NCBI RefSeq assembly: GCF_900128885.1
Contig: NZ_FQTU01000011.1
Location: 1 to 64,000 of the forward strand
DNA from: Alkalibacter saccharofermentans DSM 14828
GTDB lineage: Bacteria > Bacillota > Clostridia > Eubacteriales > Alkalibacteraceae
DNA length: 64,000 nucleotides
Direction of reading: 5' to 3'
Positions 1 through 8,789 of this stretch are shown piece after piece. The position numbers and the translations under genes were made by a program. The stretch's first letter is position 1. Each line of letters starts with the position of its first letter. A model generated the notes under the pieces. That model was not told the origin of the DNA, ran no database searches, and saw nothing but the letters and a program-made list of their open reading frames with translations.

Positions 1-430
1 TTCCCGATTGCCCAACGACCGTTTAACCTGTATTTCCCGGATAATAGTTAAACCATGGTGGGACAATGGTTAAAGGTTCACTTCGCTCACGTGGGATGCT
101 CCCTTTGGTCACGGGAAAAGCGCAACGCGCGTGTTTCAAGTAATAAGTTCTAAGATATAAGTAAAAGCAGGAAGTTGGTCAGTTGGAAAGTTGGTCAGTT
201 GGAAAGGAAAAACCTTTTAATTACTTAAAGCTTACAACTTTTTTACGAGACGGAGTCTCATTTCCCGACTGCGCAGCAGTCATTTCCCGTGCGGCAGAGC
301 CGGACAATAAACAGTCGCTTTGCGACCAATACGATTGCTTGACAACTGTTTCCCGATTGCCCAACGACCGTTTAACTGTTATTTCCACGCATACTTACGA
401 ATTGTACCCAATTGATAAGAAGGTGAAAAA
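1..430. repeat. Dispersed modular intergenic repeat, copy R1
   Basis: This stretch carries no convincing gene. It is built of modules that recur at 50258-50668, 56534-57045 and 60160-60510. One module holds TTTCCCGATTGCCCAACGAC units (near 1-45 and 350-380). Another reads ACCATGGTGGGACAATGG (52-69). A third is a short tandem GTTGGAAA run (175-207), followed by small perfect hairpins such as GAGAC-GGA-GTCTC and GACTGC-GCA-GCAGTC (about 247-283). An 83-codon open frame across it is translated repeat and is not called as a gene. The left end is cut by the window. Confidence 0.8.
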
Positions 431-1210
431 ATGAACATAAAAAAATTGCTGACAATAGCCGGTTCGGACTCTTCGGGAGGCGCCGGCATTCAAGCAGATA
501 TTAAGACATTCAGCGCTCACAAGGTCTATGGCATGAGCGTCATAACCGCTGTTACAGCTCAAAACACTACAGGAGTAAAAAGCGTTTACGAGCTCCCTGT
601 AGAGATGATTCGAAACCAGATGGAAAGCGTATTTACCGACATGCCTCCCGATGCAATCAAGACGGGGATGCTTTCGAACCCTGAAATCATAGAGTGCATT
701 TCTGAAGGGCTCTTAAGGCACAAAGGAAGCAACTTAGTTGTAGATCCTGTCATGGTGTCCACCAGTGGCCATAGACTACTGTCTGAGGATGCTCTGAGCG
801 CTCTTAAGGATCATCTGTTTCCTCTAGCTAGGGTCATAACTCCAAATATTTACGAAGCTGAGATACTCAGTGGAGGGAAAATTTCAAATAAAAAAGACAT
901 GGTGGACGCTGCTATGGAGATATCAAACAAGCTTGACGGCTGGGTTGTTATCAAAGGGGGACATTTAAAAGAGTGCTGCGATGATCTGCTATATTCGAAA
1001 GATGAGAAGCTTTGGCTTAAAGCCAGAAAGATTAACAATAAAAACACCCATGGAACGGGCTGCACTTTGTCATCTGCAATAGCCTCCAATCTAGCTTTAG
1101 GGATAGGAGTTAAGAAGAGCGTATTCAAGGCCAAAAGGTATGTCAACTCGGCAATAAGGGAAGGATTGGACTTGGGAGAAGGCAGAGGACCCCTCTTGCA
1201 CCATTTTTGA
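431..1210 (+). CDS. thiD: Hydroxymethylpyrimidine/phosphomethylpyrimidine kinase ThiD
   Basis: 259 aa, the usual length for the family. It phosphorylates HMP and HMP-P to make HMP-PP, the pyrimidine half of thiamine, in the cytoplasm. The ribokinase-fold start GSDSSGGAGIQADIKTF (about residues 10-26) and the anion-hole/catalytic region HGTGCTLSSAIA (about 210-221) are diagnostic. The ATG at 431 follows GAAGGTG. No other thi gene and no TPP riboswitch is visible nearby, so this may serve salvage. It directly follows repeat R1 and precedes birA by 66 bases. Confidence 0.95.
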   Translation: MNIKKLLTIAGSDSSGGAGIQADIKTFSAHKVYGMSVITAVTAQNTTGVKSVYELPVEMIRNQMESVFTDMPPDAIKTGMLSNPEIIECISEGLLRHKGSNLVVDPVMVSTSGHRLLSEDALSALKDHLFPLARVITPNIYEAEILSGGKISNKKDMVDAAMEISNKLDGWVVIKGGHLKECCDDLLYSKDEKLWLKARKINNKNTHGTGCTLSSAIASNLALGIGVKKSVFKAKRYVNSAIREGLDLGEGRGPLLHHF

Positions 1211-1276
1211 TATAGGTTTTTAAAAGGTGTAAAATAGGCTATAATGGTATGCAAGATAAGAGTGGAGGTAGTTTGC

Positions 1277-2257
1277 ATGTCCAACAAGGAAAAGATATTG
1301 AGGTACCTTGAACTTGGCACGGGGAAAATCTTCTCAGGAGGGTTTTTGGCACAAGAGCTAGGCATTAGCAGAACGGCAGTTTGGAAAAACATACAGACAC
1401 TAATCCATGATGGATATCCCGTGATTTCAGTTCCGAACAAGGGATATTACCTGGATGAAAAAAAAGATATTCTATCAAAAAACATAATAAGCAGCATGCT
1501 GAATACAAAATTTATAGGAAAGCAGCTAGAGATATACAAAAGCGTGGAATCCACCAATGATCTTCTCAAGGATTTAGCAAGGGAAGGTGCAGTCGAAGGC
1601 ACGGTTGTGATAGGGGATGAGCAGACGAAAGGAAAGGGAAGACGGGGGAGGAGCTTCCACTCGCCGATGGGAAAGGGCGTTTACATGAGCATCTTGTTAA
1701 GGCCTGAGATGGATCCGGAGAGTGCCCTCAAAATAACCGTAATAGCGGCAGTGGCTGAATCACTGGCAATTGAAGAGCTCTTTGATATTAAAGCTGAAAT
1801 AAAGTGGGTAAACGATATTTTTATAAAGGGCAGGAAGGTTTCCGGCATACTCACCGAAGCTTCCATGGAGATGGAAAGCGGCAAGCTGGAGTACGTGGTG
1901 GTGGGAATTGGGGTGAATGTTGCCGGAACTAAAGAAGCTCTTCCTGAAGATGTCGCCAAGACGGCGGGTTTCATTACAGAATTTGCGGACAAGGACAGGT
2001 CTAGAAATGAAGTTGCCGCATTGATTTTAAATAAATTTGAAGAGCTTTATATGCATTGGGAATTTAAAGACGTTCTTGAAATTTACAGAAAGAGATCTTT
2101 TCTGACAGGAAAGGAAGTCACGGTAATTAAAAACGGTGAAGAGAGAAGGGCCAAAGCGCTTGATATTGACGACAGAGGAAATCTGAATGTGGAATACGAC
2201 TCGGGAGCAAGGGAAACTCTTTCTTCGGGAGAAGTCAGCGTCAGAAAGAATATGTGA
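1277..2257 (+). CDS. birA: Bifunctional biotin ligase / biotin operon repressor BirA
   Basis: 326 aa from the ATG at 1277, which has GTGGAGGT 7 bases upstream. An in-frame ATG at 1244 overlaps the TATAAT-like -10 box (1240-1245) and is therefore unlikely. Residues 1-65 form a winged helix (LGISRTAVWKNIQTL). The ligase domain carries the biotinyl-AMP loop GKGRRGRSF and the KWVNDIFIKGRKVSGILTE segment. It attaches biotin to acceptor carboxylases/decarboxylases and, in family members with this N-terminus, represses biotin genes. No biotin genes lie in the window. Confidence 0.95.
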   Translation: MSNKEKILRYLELGTGKIFSGGFLAQELGISRTAVWKNIQTLIHDGYPVISVPNKGYYLDEKKDILSKNIISSMLNTKFIGKQLEIYKSVESTNDLLKDLAREGAVEGTVVIGDEQTKGKGRRGRSFHSPMGKGVYMSILLRPEMDPESALKITVIAAVAESLAIEELFDIKAEIKWVNDIFIKGRKVSGILTEASMEMESGKLEYVVVGIGVNVAGTKEALPEDVAKTAGFITEFADKDRSRNEVAALILNKFEELYMHWEFKDVLEIYRKRSFLTGKEVTVIKNGEERRAKALDIDDRGNLNVEYDSGARETLSSGEVSVRKNM

Positions 2258-2265
2258 TTTGAAAA

Positions 2266-2305
2266 CAAGCAGCCTTTCGGCTGCTTGAATTTTGTATTTT
2301 TTCAT
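2266..2305 (+). terminator. Rho-independent terminator of birA
   Basis: Perfect stem AAGCAGCC-TTTC-GGCTGCTT at 2267-2286, followed by a T-rich stretch, 9 bases after the birA stop. Confidence 0.85.
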
Positions 2306-2409
2306 CCGACGGTTCCTTTCAAATCCATTGAAGATTTAAATATTTAAGATATACCACGTATCATATCGGCAGAAAGAAGTAAATATTTAGTAAACAAATT
2401 GATATTTAA

Positions 2410-2438
2410 TTGAAAATATTATGTAAAAGAGCTAAAAT
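2410..2438 (+). promoter_or_regulatory. Sigma-A promoter for the O-antigen-ligase-like gene
   Basis: TTGAAA (2410-2415), a 17-base spacer, then TAAAAT (2433-2438). It would give a leader of about 130 bases before the ATG at 2578. The 320-base interval 2258-2577 otherwise holds only the birA terminator and AT-rich sequence; I see no RNA motif in it. Confidence 0.5.
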
Positions 2439-2577
2439 TAAAGCAGCTCGTAGTTTCATTAGAAAAAAATTAAAATTAATTTAGCTGAAGATTAAAACCG
2501 GATGGAAATTATGTTTTGGAATCACATCCATGATAAAATGTTTATGAAAATTATTTGAAAGAAAAGGGAGAAAAAAC

Positions 2578-3729
2578 ATGCAACTAGCTTTAATTATGAT
2601 TGTGATGTCACCCTACCTGGCTTTTTTGCCTGTGGTTAGGATGATGTACAAGGTGTACAAGGATGAAATGAATGTTTCATTGAATCCTCTGAACGTAGGG
2701 GCAGGACTTCTCTTTGTCTGGGCGCTATTTACAGGGATCATCAATAGGAATATTCTGTCGGTGATTGGCGCGGGGGGGATTTTGGCCTTTGCCGGCATGG
2801 GAGTATATTTTGAAAATACGTTCAATACCCAGGAGAAAATAGAGTCGCTTCTAAAGGCTTTGTTCAAGATCTCCGCTGTAGCGGCTTTAATTGGCATGGC
2901 CGAAAAAGGAGCGTCATATTTCGTGGATATGACCTGGGTGTCAAACTACTTCTGGAGCCCCAATTACATTCCCTCTGCGGAGCATTACCGCATATACAGC
3001 ACATTTGGAAATCCAAATGTGACGGGGACGTGGTTTGCCATGATGGTTCTTGTCAGCATATATCTTTTTGAAAGAAGCGTTGGCAGGGACAAAAAGATTT
3101 GCTTTGCAGGAACCATAGCATTTGCCGCAGTTTTGATTTTTACCGGGTCCAAAGGGGCTACCATGGGGGTGTTGGCCGCTTTGCTGGTGTACGCGTTGTT
3201 TTCAAGGAATCCAAAAACCAGAAAAGTCTTAATAGGAGTTTTTGTAGGGGTTCTGGCAATGGCTATGCTATCGCCGGAAGTAAATCACGCATTGAACAGT
3301 CGGGACAATCTGTGGGCACAGTGTCTGGTGCTTTTCACCCGCAAGCCGGTAAGCGGATGGGGACTGTTTGGGATAATGGAACACATAGGCAATATACATG
3401 GACACAACATCTGGATAACCCTGATAACGACTTTGGGTTTGATGGGGCTGGCCTTATACATTTGGATTAAGACTTATCTTTTCAGAGGTCTTCTCACATT
3501 GTATAATGAAGAGAGCTCTCTTGCGCCGCTTTTGGCATCGGTACAAGGACTGGTGATAGTCCATGGTTTGGTAGACTTTACGATGATGACTCCTCAAGGT
3601 GGAGTGGTGTTTTTTGCATCATCTGCTCTAATCAGCGCGCTGACACTGAAAAATGAAAATTACCCTGTAGTAGCAATAGAAAAGATTCATATTTTTGCAA
3701 GAAAGTTGAGTCAAAAAATCATAGGATAA
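2578..3729 (+). CDS. O-antigen ligase/polymerase-like membrane protein
   Basis: 383 aa and very hydrophobic, with about ten predicted membrane segments. A large outside loop (about residues 110-150) and the region STFGNPNVTGTWFA fit the Wzy_C/WaaL-type O-antigen ligase family. So does the late segment around WGLFGIMEHIGNIHGHNI, with its conserved HxHN-type histidine. Such proteins join or polymerise lipid-linked glycans on the outer face of the membrane. In a Gram-positive background the acceptor is unknown (capsule, secondary cell-wall polymer or a glycosylated protein). It is monocistronic: promoter at 2410 and terminator at 3733. No sugar-pathway genes are adjacent. Confidence 0.75.
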   Translation: MQLALIMIVMSPYLAFLPVVRMMYKVYKDEMNVSLNPLNVGAGLLFVWALFTGIINRNILSVIGAGGILAFAGMGVYFENTFNTQEKIESLLKALFKISAVAALIGMAEKGASYFVDMTWVSNYFWSPNYIPSAEHYRIYSTFGNPNVTGTWFAMMVLVSIYLFERSVGRDKKICFAGTIAFAAVLIFTGSKGATMGVLAALLVYALFSRNPKTRKVLIGVFVGVLAMAMLSPEVNHALNSRDNLWAQCLVLFTRKPVSGWGLFGIMEHIGNIHGHNIWITLITTLGLMGLALYIWIKTYLFRGLLTLYNEESSLAPLLASVQGLVIVHGLVDFTMMTPQGGVVFFASSALISALTLKNENYPVVAIEKIHIFARKLSQKIIG

Positions 3730-3732
3730 AAC

Positions 3733-3766
3733 AAGGACTTGGCTTAATGGCCAAGTCCTTATTATT
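3733..3766. terminator. Bidirectional terminator
   Basis: AAGGACTTGGC and GCCAAGTCCTT arms around a short loop, with T-runs on the + side and A-runs serving the - side. It separates the convergent gene at 2578-3729 from the sigma/anti-sigma pair. Confidence 0.85.
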
Positions 3767-3767
3767 A

Positions 3768-4523
3768 TTAATCTTCGGCAGGTATGATCGTAAAATCCTT
3801 TAGCATGTTGTCAAACCTTGCTCCGTGTCCTTCAGATGCTTCCAGAAATAATTTTTGTTCAATGATGAAGGCGCCTCCTTGAGTATTGTCTGTAAAGTAG
3901 TATTTTACTACTTCGGAGTTCCATTCGTCACCTTGGTTTGCGTACAGCATCTTTCCTTCCAGTGGATATTCTACGTCTCCGTAAGCTATCACGGTTTCGT
4001 ATTGGGTCTTGAGGGCGGCTTCATGCTCTGCGTAAAGCTCAGTGGGAGACTTGGATTCTTCCTGAGTGATTTTCATGTAGACTTCAGGATACACGCTGCT
4101 GTCTCCAGGATTTAGCGGAAGGATAAAGTCTTGACCGTCTATTTCTTCAACCTTGTATGTGGATTCGTCGATATATATAAGGTAACCCATCTTGTCTTCT
4201 CTCAAGGTCACGTCGGTGGGCTCTTTTTGTCCTTCGATATCCTGGTCCACAGTTTTTTCAGGGGCAAAGAGATCGATGAATCGCCCAAGAGCGGCCTGTC
4301 CGGGTGATGTAGTCAAAAGCAGTGCCGCAGTGGCGATGAACGATACTGCTAGAGCTGCTGCGATCTTCATCCTGGGTCTTTTAGATGGTCTTTTCATTTC
4401 ATGCTCCCTCCTTTGTATTTCTTCGGATATTTTATCAAAGGTTATGCTCTTGTAAACATCCATATCTTCGGTTTTGCTGTGCAATGTATCCTCGATCAAT
4501 TTGTCAAATGCGTCTTTAGCCAT
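3768..4523 (-). CDS. Probable anti-sigma factor, DUF4367-like outer domain
   Basis: 251 aa. Residues 1-48 are a soluble charged head. One membrane helix follows at about 50-70 (IAAALAVSFIATAALLL), and the C-terminal 170 residues should lie outside the membrane. The start overlaps the stop of the ECF sigma gene by 8 bases, the classic arrangement for a membrane anti-sigma factor that holds its sigma partner until a signal is sensed. There is no zinc-binding HxxxCxxC ZAS motif, so the assignment rests on topology and gene order. The outer domain (DKMGYLIYIDESTYKV) resembles DUF4367/DUF4179-type extracytoplasmic regions. Confidence 0.7.
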   Translation of the reverse strand: MAKDAFDKLIEDTLHSKTEDMDVYKSITFDKISEEIQRREHEMKRPSKRPRMKIAAALAVSFIATAALLLTTSPGQAALGRFIDLFAPEKTVDQDIEGQKEPTDVTLREDKMGYLIYIDESTYKVEEIDGQDFILPLNPGDSSVYPEVYMKITQEESKSPTELYAEHEAALKTQYETVIAYGDVEYPLEGKMLYANQGDEWNSEVVKYYFTDNTQGGAFIIEQKLFLEASEGHGARFDNMLKDFTIIPAED

Positions 4524-5058
4524 TGTTGATACCCCCTTCCAATGAGCTTTCCATAGTTTTTTTCAGTTTTGCCTTAGCCTTGTGCACTCTGGATTTAAGA
4601 GTGTTCACATTGATGTCTAAAATCTGTGCGCTTTCTTCATCTGTGAAGCCCGACAGATATTTAAGGACTATAGGGATCCTGTGGATATCGCTGAGCTTTT
4701 TGAGTGCCTTGTAGAGCTCCTCGTATTCTTGAAACCTGTAGCTGTCGTTTGTTTTAAAATCAGGGCTGTTTTCCAGATAATCGCTTAAAAAGGATATCTT
4801 CATGGTTTTTTTCATCAATCTGTTGCATTCATTGACAAGTATCCTATAAAACCAGGGCTTGAAGGGTTTGGAAATATCATAGGAACCTATGTGGTAATAA
4901 ATCCTTATAAAAGTTTCCTGTACGGCATCTGATGCGTTGGCGTCATTTCCAGTTATGGCGTAGGCAGTCCTGAGCGCATAATCGGATAGGGACTCATAAA
5001 GCTGTCGGAAAGCTTCTTGGTCCTTGTTCTTGATTTTTTCTATCAAAGCCTGTTCCAT
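4516..5058 (-). CDS. ECF-type sigma-70 family RNA polymerase sigma factor
   Basis: 180 aa from the ATG at 5058, preceded by CAAGGAGGTG. A longer open frame reaching 5259 would run into the exonuclease gene and lacks a ribosome site. Region 2 (ETFIRIYYHIGSYD... PWFYRILVNECNR, about 45-90) and region 4 (LSGFTDEESAQILDINVNTLKSRVHKAKAKLK, helix-turn-helix) are both clear. It directs RNA polymerase to a small stress regulon and is translationally coupled to the anti-sigma gene. Confidence 0.9.
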   Translation of the reverse strand: MEQALIEKIKNKDQEAFRQLYESLSDYALRTAYAITGNDANASDAVQETFIRIYYHIGSYDISKPFKPWFYRILVNECNRLMKKTMKISFLSDYLENSPDFKTNDSYRFQEYEELYKALKKLSDIHRIPIVLKYLSGFTDEESAQILDINVNTLKSRVHKAKAKLKKTMESSLEGGINNG

Positions 5059-5185
5059 TTGGCACCTCCTTGTTTGTCTCTCTATACTATATACCCGGGG
5101 AGGAGAGAAAAAGTTTTTTGTTTTAAAGATTTTTTTACGGTTATAATTATATAATATAAAATCATAATCGGAGGTAATCAAAAAT

Positions 5186-5938
5186 ATGAAATTGCTGTCA
5201 TGGAACGTAAATGGGCTCAGGGCTTGCTTGAATAAAGGTTTTGAGGAGTTTTTTGTCAAAGAGGATGCGGACGTATTTTGTCTGCAAGAGACGAAGCTCC
5301 AAGAAGGCCAAGTGGATTTAAGCCCTGAGGGTTATGAATCTTATTGGAACTACGCAGAGAAGAAAGGATACAGCGGCACCGCCATATTTACCAAAAAAAA
5401 GCCGGTCAGCGTGGAATATGGGATGGGAATCGAAGAGCACGACAAGGAAGGTAGGATAATAACCTTGGAGTTTGAAGAGTACAACCTTGTCAATGTATAT
5501 ACTCCAAATTCTCAAAGAGAGCTTGCGAGGCTGGATTACAGGATGAAATGGGAAGAGGACTTCAAAAGATATCTTAAGAACCTCGAGGAGAAAAAGCCGG
5601 TAATACTGTGCGGAGACTTGAATGTAGCCCATACAGAAATCGACTTGAAAAATCCGAAGACAAACAGAAAGAACGCAGGATTTACAGACCAGGAAAGAGA
5701 AAAGTTCTCAAGCCTTTTGGAGGCGGGATTTGTGGACACCTTCAGGCATTTTTATCCCGATGTTACAGGAGCCTATACTTGGTGGTCATATATGTATAGC
5801 GCAAGAAAGAACAACGCAGGGTGGAGAATCGATTATTTTTTAATATCCGAAGCCATCAAGGAAAAAGCAAAGGACGCTATCATATATTCTGACATTACAG
5901 GATCGGACCACTGCCCCGTTGGGTTGTTCCTAAAATAA
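5186..5938 (+). CDS. xth: Exodeoxyribonuclease III (AP endonuclease)
   Basis: 250 aa, typical for the ExoA/Xth family. It cuts at abasic sites and removes 3' blocking groups during base excision repair. Seen motifs: MKLLSWNVNGLRA, the catalytic-metal segment FCLQETKLQ, GDLNVAHTEIDL, and GWRIDYFL ... SDHCPVGL at the end. The ATG at 5186 follows CGGAGGT. It diverges from the sigma gene and is followed by a strong hairpin at 5941. Confidence 0.95.
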   Translation: MKLLSWNVNGLRACLNKGFEEFFVKEDADVFCLQETKLQEGQVDLSPEGYESYWNYAEKKGYSGTAIFTKKKPVSVEYGMGIEEHDKEGRIITLEFEEYNLVNVYTPNSQRELARLDYRMKWEEDFKRYLKNLEEKKPVILCGDLNVAHTEIDLKNPKTNRKNAGFTDQEREKFSSLLEAGFVDTFRHFYPDVTGAYTWWSYMYSARKNNAGWRIDYFLISEAIKEKAKDAIIYSDITGSDHCPVGLFLK

Positions 5939-5940
5939 TC

Positions 5941-5975
5941 AAAGGCTTGAATCTTGAGGATTCAAGCCTTTTTAT
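5941..5975. terminator. Bidirectional terminator after exonuclease III
   Basis: Perfect 13-base arms (AAAGGCTTGAATC and its complement) around TTGAG, then T5. It is shared with the convergent gene ending at 5972. Confidence 0.85.
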
Positions 5976-6562
5976 GCCTGTACCGTTTCTTCGGCGAACA
6001 TTATTGAAGGAATGCTCTCTGTTTCTTGCAGAAAATTTCGGTAGTCTTTTAATCTTCCCGAGTAAACTCTCGAAAACAGCTGATTAGCCTGGAAATCTCC
6101 CGGGGTCACGAATACGCAGGGCTTGTCAAATATGGGTCTGCCGCTAAATTCGAATACTGAAGCCACGAACTGTGAGCAAAAAAAAGCATCGCATCTTTGG
6201 ATATGGATATTGAACATGATTCCGAAAAGTCCAATAAGGTTATATCTGTAATTGTCCCTGTTAAGCTCGAAAAGCTTTATATATTCTCGGATTTTATCAT
6301 ACGTCATGTCGTCTATATCGTGTAGACAATATACTGCACAATTGGCATTTGAAAAGATGATGCTGTCTATATTTTCCTTTACAAACCCGCCTATGATGGG
6401 ATTGTAGTGCTTCTTTCGCCCGAAACTGTATAGCTCCTTCAAATCCTTGTCAAAGGAGATAGAGACGTGATTGTAGGGATCTTTCGTATACATTTTAATA
6501 AGCCTGTTGAGAACAGTGCCAGTATCGGTAAGAAGTATGTATATTTGGTTTTTGTTTTTCAT
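5972..6562 (-). CDS. Permuted papain-like (YiiX/NlpC-P60 superfamily) hydrolase, putative
   Basis: 196 aa, no signal peptide. The order of candidate catalytic residues is permuted: a His in NHVSISFD (about residue 31) comes before a Cys in FFCSQFVASVFEFSG (about 128). This His-first, Cys-second layout is that of the YiiX/YebB-like permuted papain fold. Such proteins are predicted to cleave amide or acyl bonds, in lipids or peptides. The substrate here is unknown. The ATG at 6562 follows GAGGTATC. It is convergent with exonuclease III and stands alone. Confidence 0.6.
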   Translation of the reverse strand: MKNKNQIYILLTDTGTVLNRLIKMYTKDPYNHVSISFDKDLKELYSFGRKKHYNPIIGGFVKENIDSIIFSNANCAVYCLHDIDDMTYDKIREYIKLFELNRDNYRYNLIGLFGIMFNIHIQRCDAFFCSQFVASVFEFSGRPIFDKPCVFVTPGDFQANQLFSRVYSGRLKDYRNFLQETESIPSIMFAEETVQA

Positions 6563-6760
6563 TGGATACCTCGATTTTTTTTAATAAGCAAAAGAATTAT
6601 ATCAAAAATATCTCATGGCGTAAACAAAAAGCTTATTTAAAGTTTAAGTTGGGTTGATTTTTGCTAAAAACAAGATAAATGTGGAAGTGGATATAGGTTT
6701 ATTTAGGCAAGAACAAGGGTATCTTTTACTATAGATGAGTGTTTGGAAGGAGCTGATAAA

Positions 6761-7609
6761 ATGACGGTTGAAAGAAAAGTAAAGGAAATCATATACGGAC
6801 ACGACGGCAGAGACGGAGCAGGAGTAAACCTAAAGAGGGTTTTTTCAAGAGCTACTGTAGAGGATTTGGATCCGTTTTTATTGCTGGATGCTTTCGACTC
6901 TACCGATCCCAATGACTATATCAAAGGATTCCCATGGCACCCTCACAGGGGCATAGAGACAGTTACCTACCTTCTCGAAGGCAAGATCGAACACGGGGAC
7001 AGTTTGGGTAACAGCGGCACCATAGATGAAGGATGCTGCCAGTGGATGAGTGCCGGCAGCGGAATAATACATCAAGAAATGCCTCAAGCCAGTGAAAGGA
7101 TGCTTGGCGTACAGCTTTGGGTAAATCTTCCTGCAGAAAAGAAGATGTCTCATCCTGCATATAGGGATATAAGAAAACCTGATGTAGTGCTTGCAAGAGA
7201 TGACGATGTCGCTCAAGTAAGGGTTATCGCCGGCAGCTATGGCGGGAAAAAAGGACCGGTTGGGGATATAGCCGTGGCACCTGGATTCCTAGACATACTA
7301 TTGTATCCCGGAAAGGAATTTGCCGTTGAAACCGAGCATGAGGATACCGTATTTGCTTTTATTATAGACGGAGAGGGGATATTCGAAGGCGAGCTGCACT
7401 CTAAAAGGACAGGTTTATTATATGAAGATGGAGATCAAATCACCTTTAGCGCCGGTTCCCAGGAGGCAAGGGTCTTGGTTTTTTCCGGCAAGAAGCTGAA
7501 AGAACCGGTAGCCTGGGGAGGTCCGATAGTTATGAATACCCAAGAGGAGTTGGAACGGGCTTTCAAGGAACTGGACCAAGGCACGTTCATCAAGCACAAA
7601 AATTTTTAA
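6761..7609 (+). CDS. Pirin family protein
   Basis: 282 aa. The ATG at 6761 has GGAAGGAG 8 bases upstream; an upstream TTG at 6743 overlaps that site. It is a bicupin fold. The N-terminal cupin carries the pirin iron motif GFPWHPHRGIETVTYLLEGKIEHGD (paired histidines plus Glu), with a second His in IIHQEMPQ. Pirins bind iron and act as redox-dependent cofactors; some oxidise quercetin. No function can be assigned here. It may be co-transcribed with the TudS-like gene 27 bases downstream. Confidence 0.9.
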   Translation: MTVERKVKEIIYGHDGRDGAGVNLKRVFSRATVEDLDPFLLLDAFDSTDPNDYIKGFPWHPHRGIETVTYLLEGKIEHGDSLGNSGTIDEGCCQWMSAGSGIIHQEMPQASERMLGVQLWVNLPAEKKMSHPAYRDIRKPDVVLARDDDVAQVRVIAGSYGGKKGPVGDIAVAPGFLDILLYPGKEFAVETEHEDTVFAFIIDGEGIFEGELHSKRTGLLYEDGDQITFSAGSQEARVLVFSGKKLKEPVAWGGPIVMNTQEELERAFKELDQGTFIKHKNF

Positions 7610-7636
7610 AATTATTTATTTAGGGTAGGTGATAAA

Positions 7637-8572
7637 ATGGACAAGGGACCGCTTGTTATAAGTAAAAAGCCTGTCGTTGGGATAAGTGCTTGTTGTATGG
7701 GGAGCCCTGTAAGGTACAATGGCAAGGGATGGAACATGCTGGATTCCATAGGCAGAGAAAAAAATGATTTTATATGGTGCCCCGTGTGCCCGGAAGTTTT
7801 TTCTGGGTTAGGGGTTCCGAGAGACCCTATCCATATAGCCGGTGATAACGGAGGGGATGTATGGAGAGGAACTGCCAAGGTATCGAACAGAGGCAGAAAA
7901 GACGTAACTTCCGAAATATTAGAAGGGTGCGTGACTGCTCTTTCTATACTGGAGAAATCCGAGGCAAGGGCATATGTATATCTTGACGGAAGCCCCTCCT
8001 GCGGAGTATACAGAACCAGCTTGAAAAACAAGAGGATAGGCAAGCCGCCGGGAGTATTCGGGTCCATGCTTTATGACAAGGGTTATTTCTTGATACCTGT
8101 TTTGGATCTTCAAAGTCCCATAAGATGGTGGGACTGGAAGAGAAGGCTACTGGCGTTTTTGTGGCTGGAAGATGCAGCCATTACAAATAAGAAAGAGCTT
8201 TACGATGTTTGGTACAGATATAAGTTTATATGTCAGGAGCTAGACGAGCCTTGGGCCAGGGAAAAGGGTAGAGAGCTTGCAGGCCTTTCAAATGGAGTGG
8301 ATGAAGAATATATAAGCTTTTTCAAAAAAGAGATATTGGACATATTGAGAAAACCTTCTAAGACGAATAAAATAGTAAACAGTCTCTGGAAAAACTACAG
8401 CTACTACAGAAGGGTAACCCATGAAACAATAGAGGGGATATATGAACCGGACATTCCTAGAAACGTAACAAAAGTGGCAAAGGAGCTTGGAGTCATGGAA
8501 AGGGCGGCCTACGATAAGGGAGTTTTTTTTGGGACATCTCCAGTGATATACAAAGGATTGTCGAGAAGATAA
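7637..8572 (+). CDS. DUF523/TudS-like iron-sulfur protein with unassigned C-terminal domain
   Basis: 311 aa. Residues 1-155 match the DUF523 (TudS, thiouracil desulfurase) family: GISACCMGSPVRYNG, WCPVCPEVFSGLGVPRDPI and YLDGSPSCGVY supply the conserved cysteines that bind a [4Fe-4S] cluster in characterised members. Family members remove sulfur from thiolated compounds such as thiouracil. Residues about 160-311 are rich in Trp, Tyr and basic residues. I do not recognise them as a known domain, and they are not clearly the DUF1722 partner found in YbgA. The start ATG at 7637 follows GTAGGTG. Confidence 0.7.
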   Translation: MDKGPLVISKKPVVGISACCMGSPVRYNGKGWNMLDSIGREKNDFIWCPVCPEVFSGLGVPRDPIHIAGDNGGDVWRGTAKVSNRGRKDVTSEILEGCVTALSILEKSEARAYVYLDGSPSCGVYRTSLKNKRIGKPPGVFGSMLYDKGYFLIPVLDLQSPIRWWDWKRRLLAFLWLEDAAITNKKELYDVWYRYKFICQELDEPWAREKGRELAGLSNGVDEEYISFFKKEILDILRKPSKTNKIVNSLWKNYSYYRRVTHETIEGIYEPDIPRNVTKVAKELGVMERAAYDKGVFFGTSPVIYKGLSRR

Positions 8573-8608
8573 GTTGATAGTTAAATAACAAACGAAATAC
8601 TTTGGATT

Positions 8609-8650
8609 AAAAAGATCTTTGAAGGAAGAAATTCCGAAAAGATCTTTTTA
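8609..8650 (+). terminator. Terminator after the TudS-like gene
   Basis: AAAAAGATCTTT and AAAGATCTTTTT arms flank a smaller GGAA-GAAA-TTCC hairpin, followed by TTTTTA. It closes the pirin/TudS unit and insulates adhE. Confidence 0.7.
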
Positions 8651-8744
8651 TTATGAGAAAAACACATTGATACAAAAGGGAAAAGCAGAAAAATACCTGC
8701 AAACGTTTAATCGGATTTATCGTTAAAAATATATCTAAAACCTA

Positions 8745-8773
8745 TTGACTTGCAACTATTTATCGTAGATAAT
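8745..8773 (+). promoter_or_regulatory. Sigma-A promoter of adhE
   Basis: TTGACT (8745-8750), exactly 17 bases, then GATAAT (8768-8773). This puts the transcript start near 8780, about 70 bases ahead of the adhE ATG. Confidence 0.7.
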
Positions 8774-8789
8774 TAGAAACAACAAGACA

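Noticed and set aside
183..434. 83-codon open frame before thiD
   Set aside because: It is translated repeat R1: the same DNA recurs in other intergenic gaps without an open frame, and it has no ribosome site.
431..1210. TPP riboswitch before thiD
   Set aside because: The upstream DNA is repeat R1 and lacks the conserved CTGAGA and related TPP-aptamer segments.
3099..3470. 123-codon frame inside the O-antigen-ligase gene
   Set aside because: It is an out-of-frame shadow of a clear membrane protein, with no ribosome site or family match.
5059..5259. N-terminal extension of the ECF sigma gene
   Set aside because: It would overlap the divergent exonuclease III gene; the ATG at 5058 has a strong ribosome site and gives a normal ECF length.
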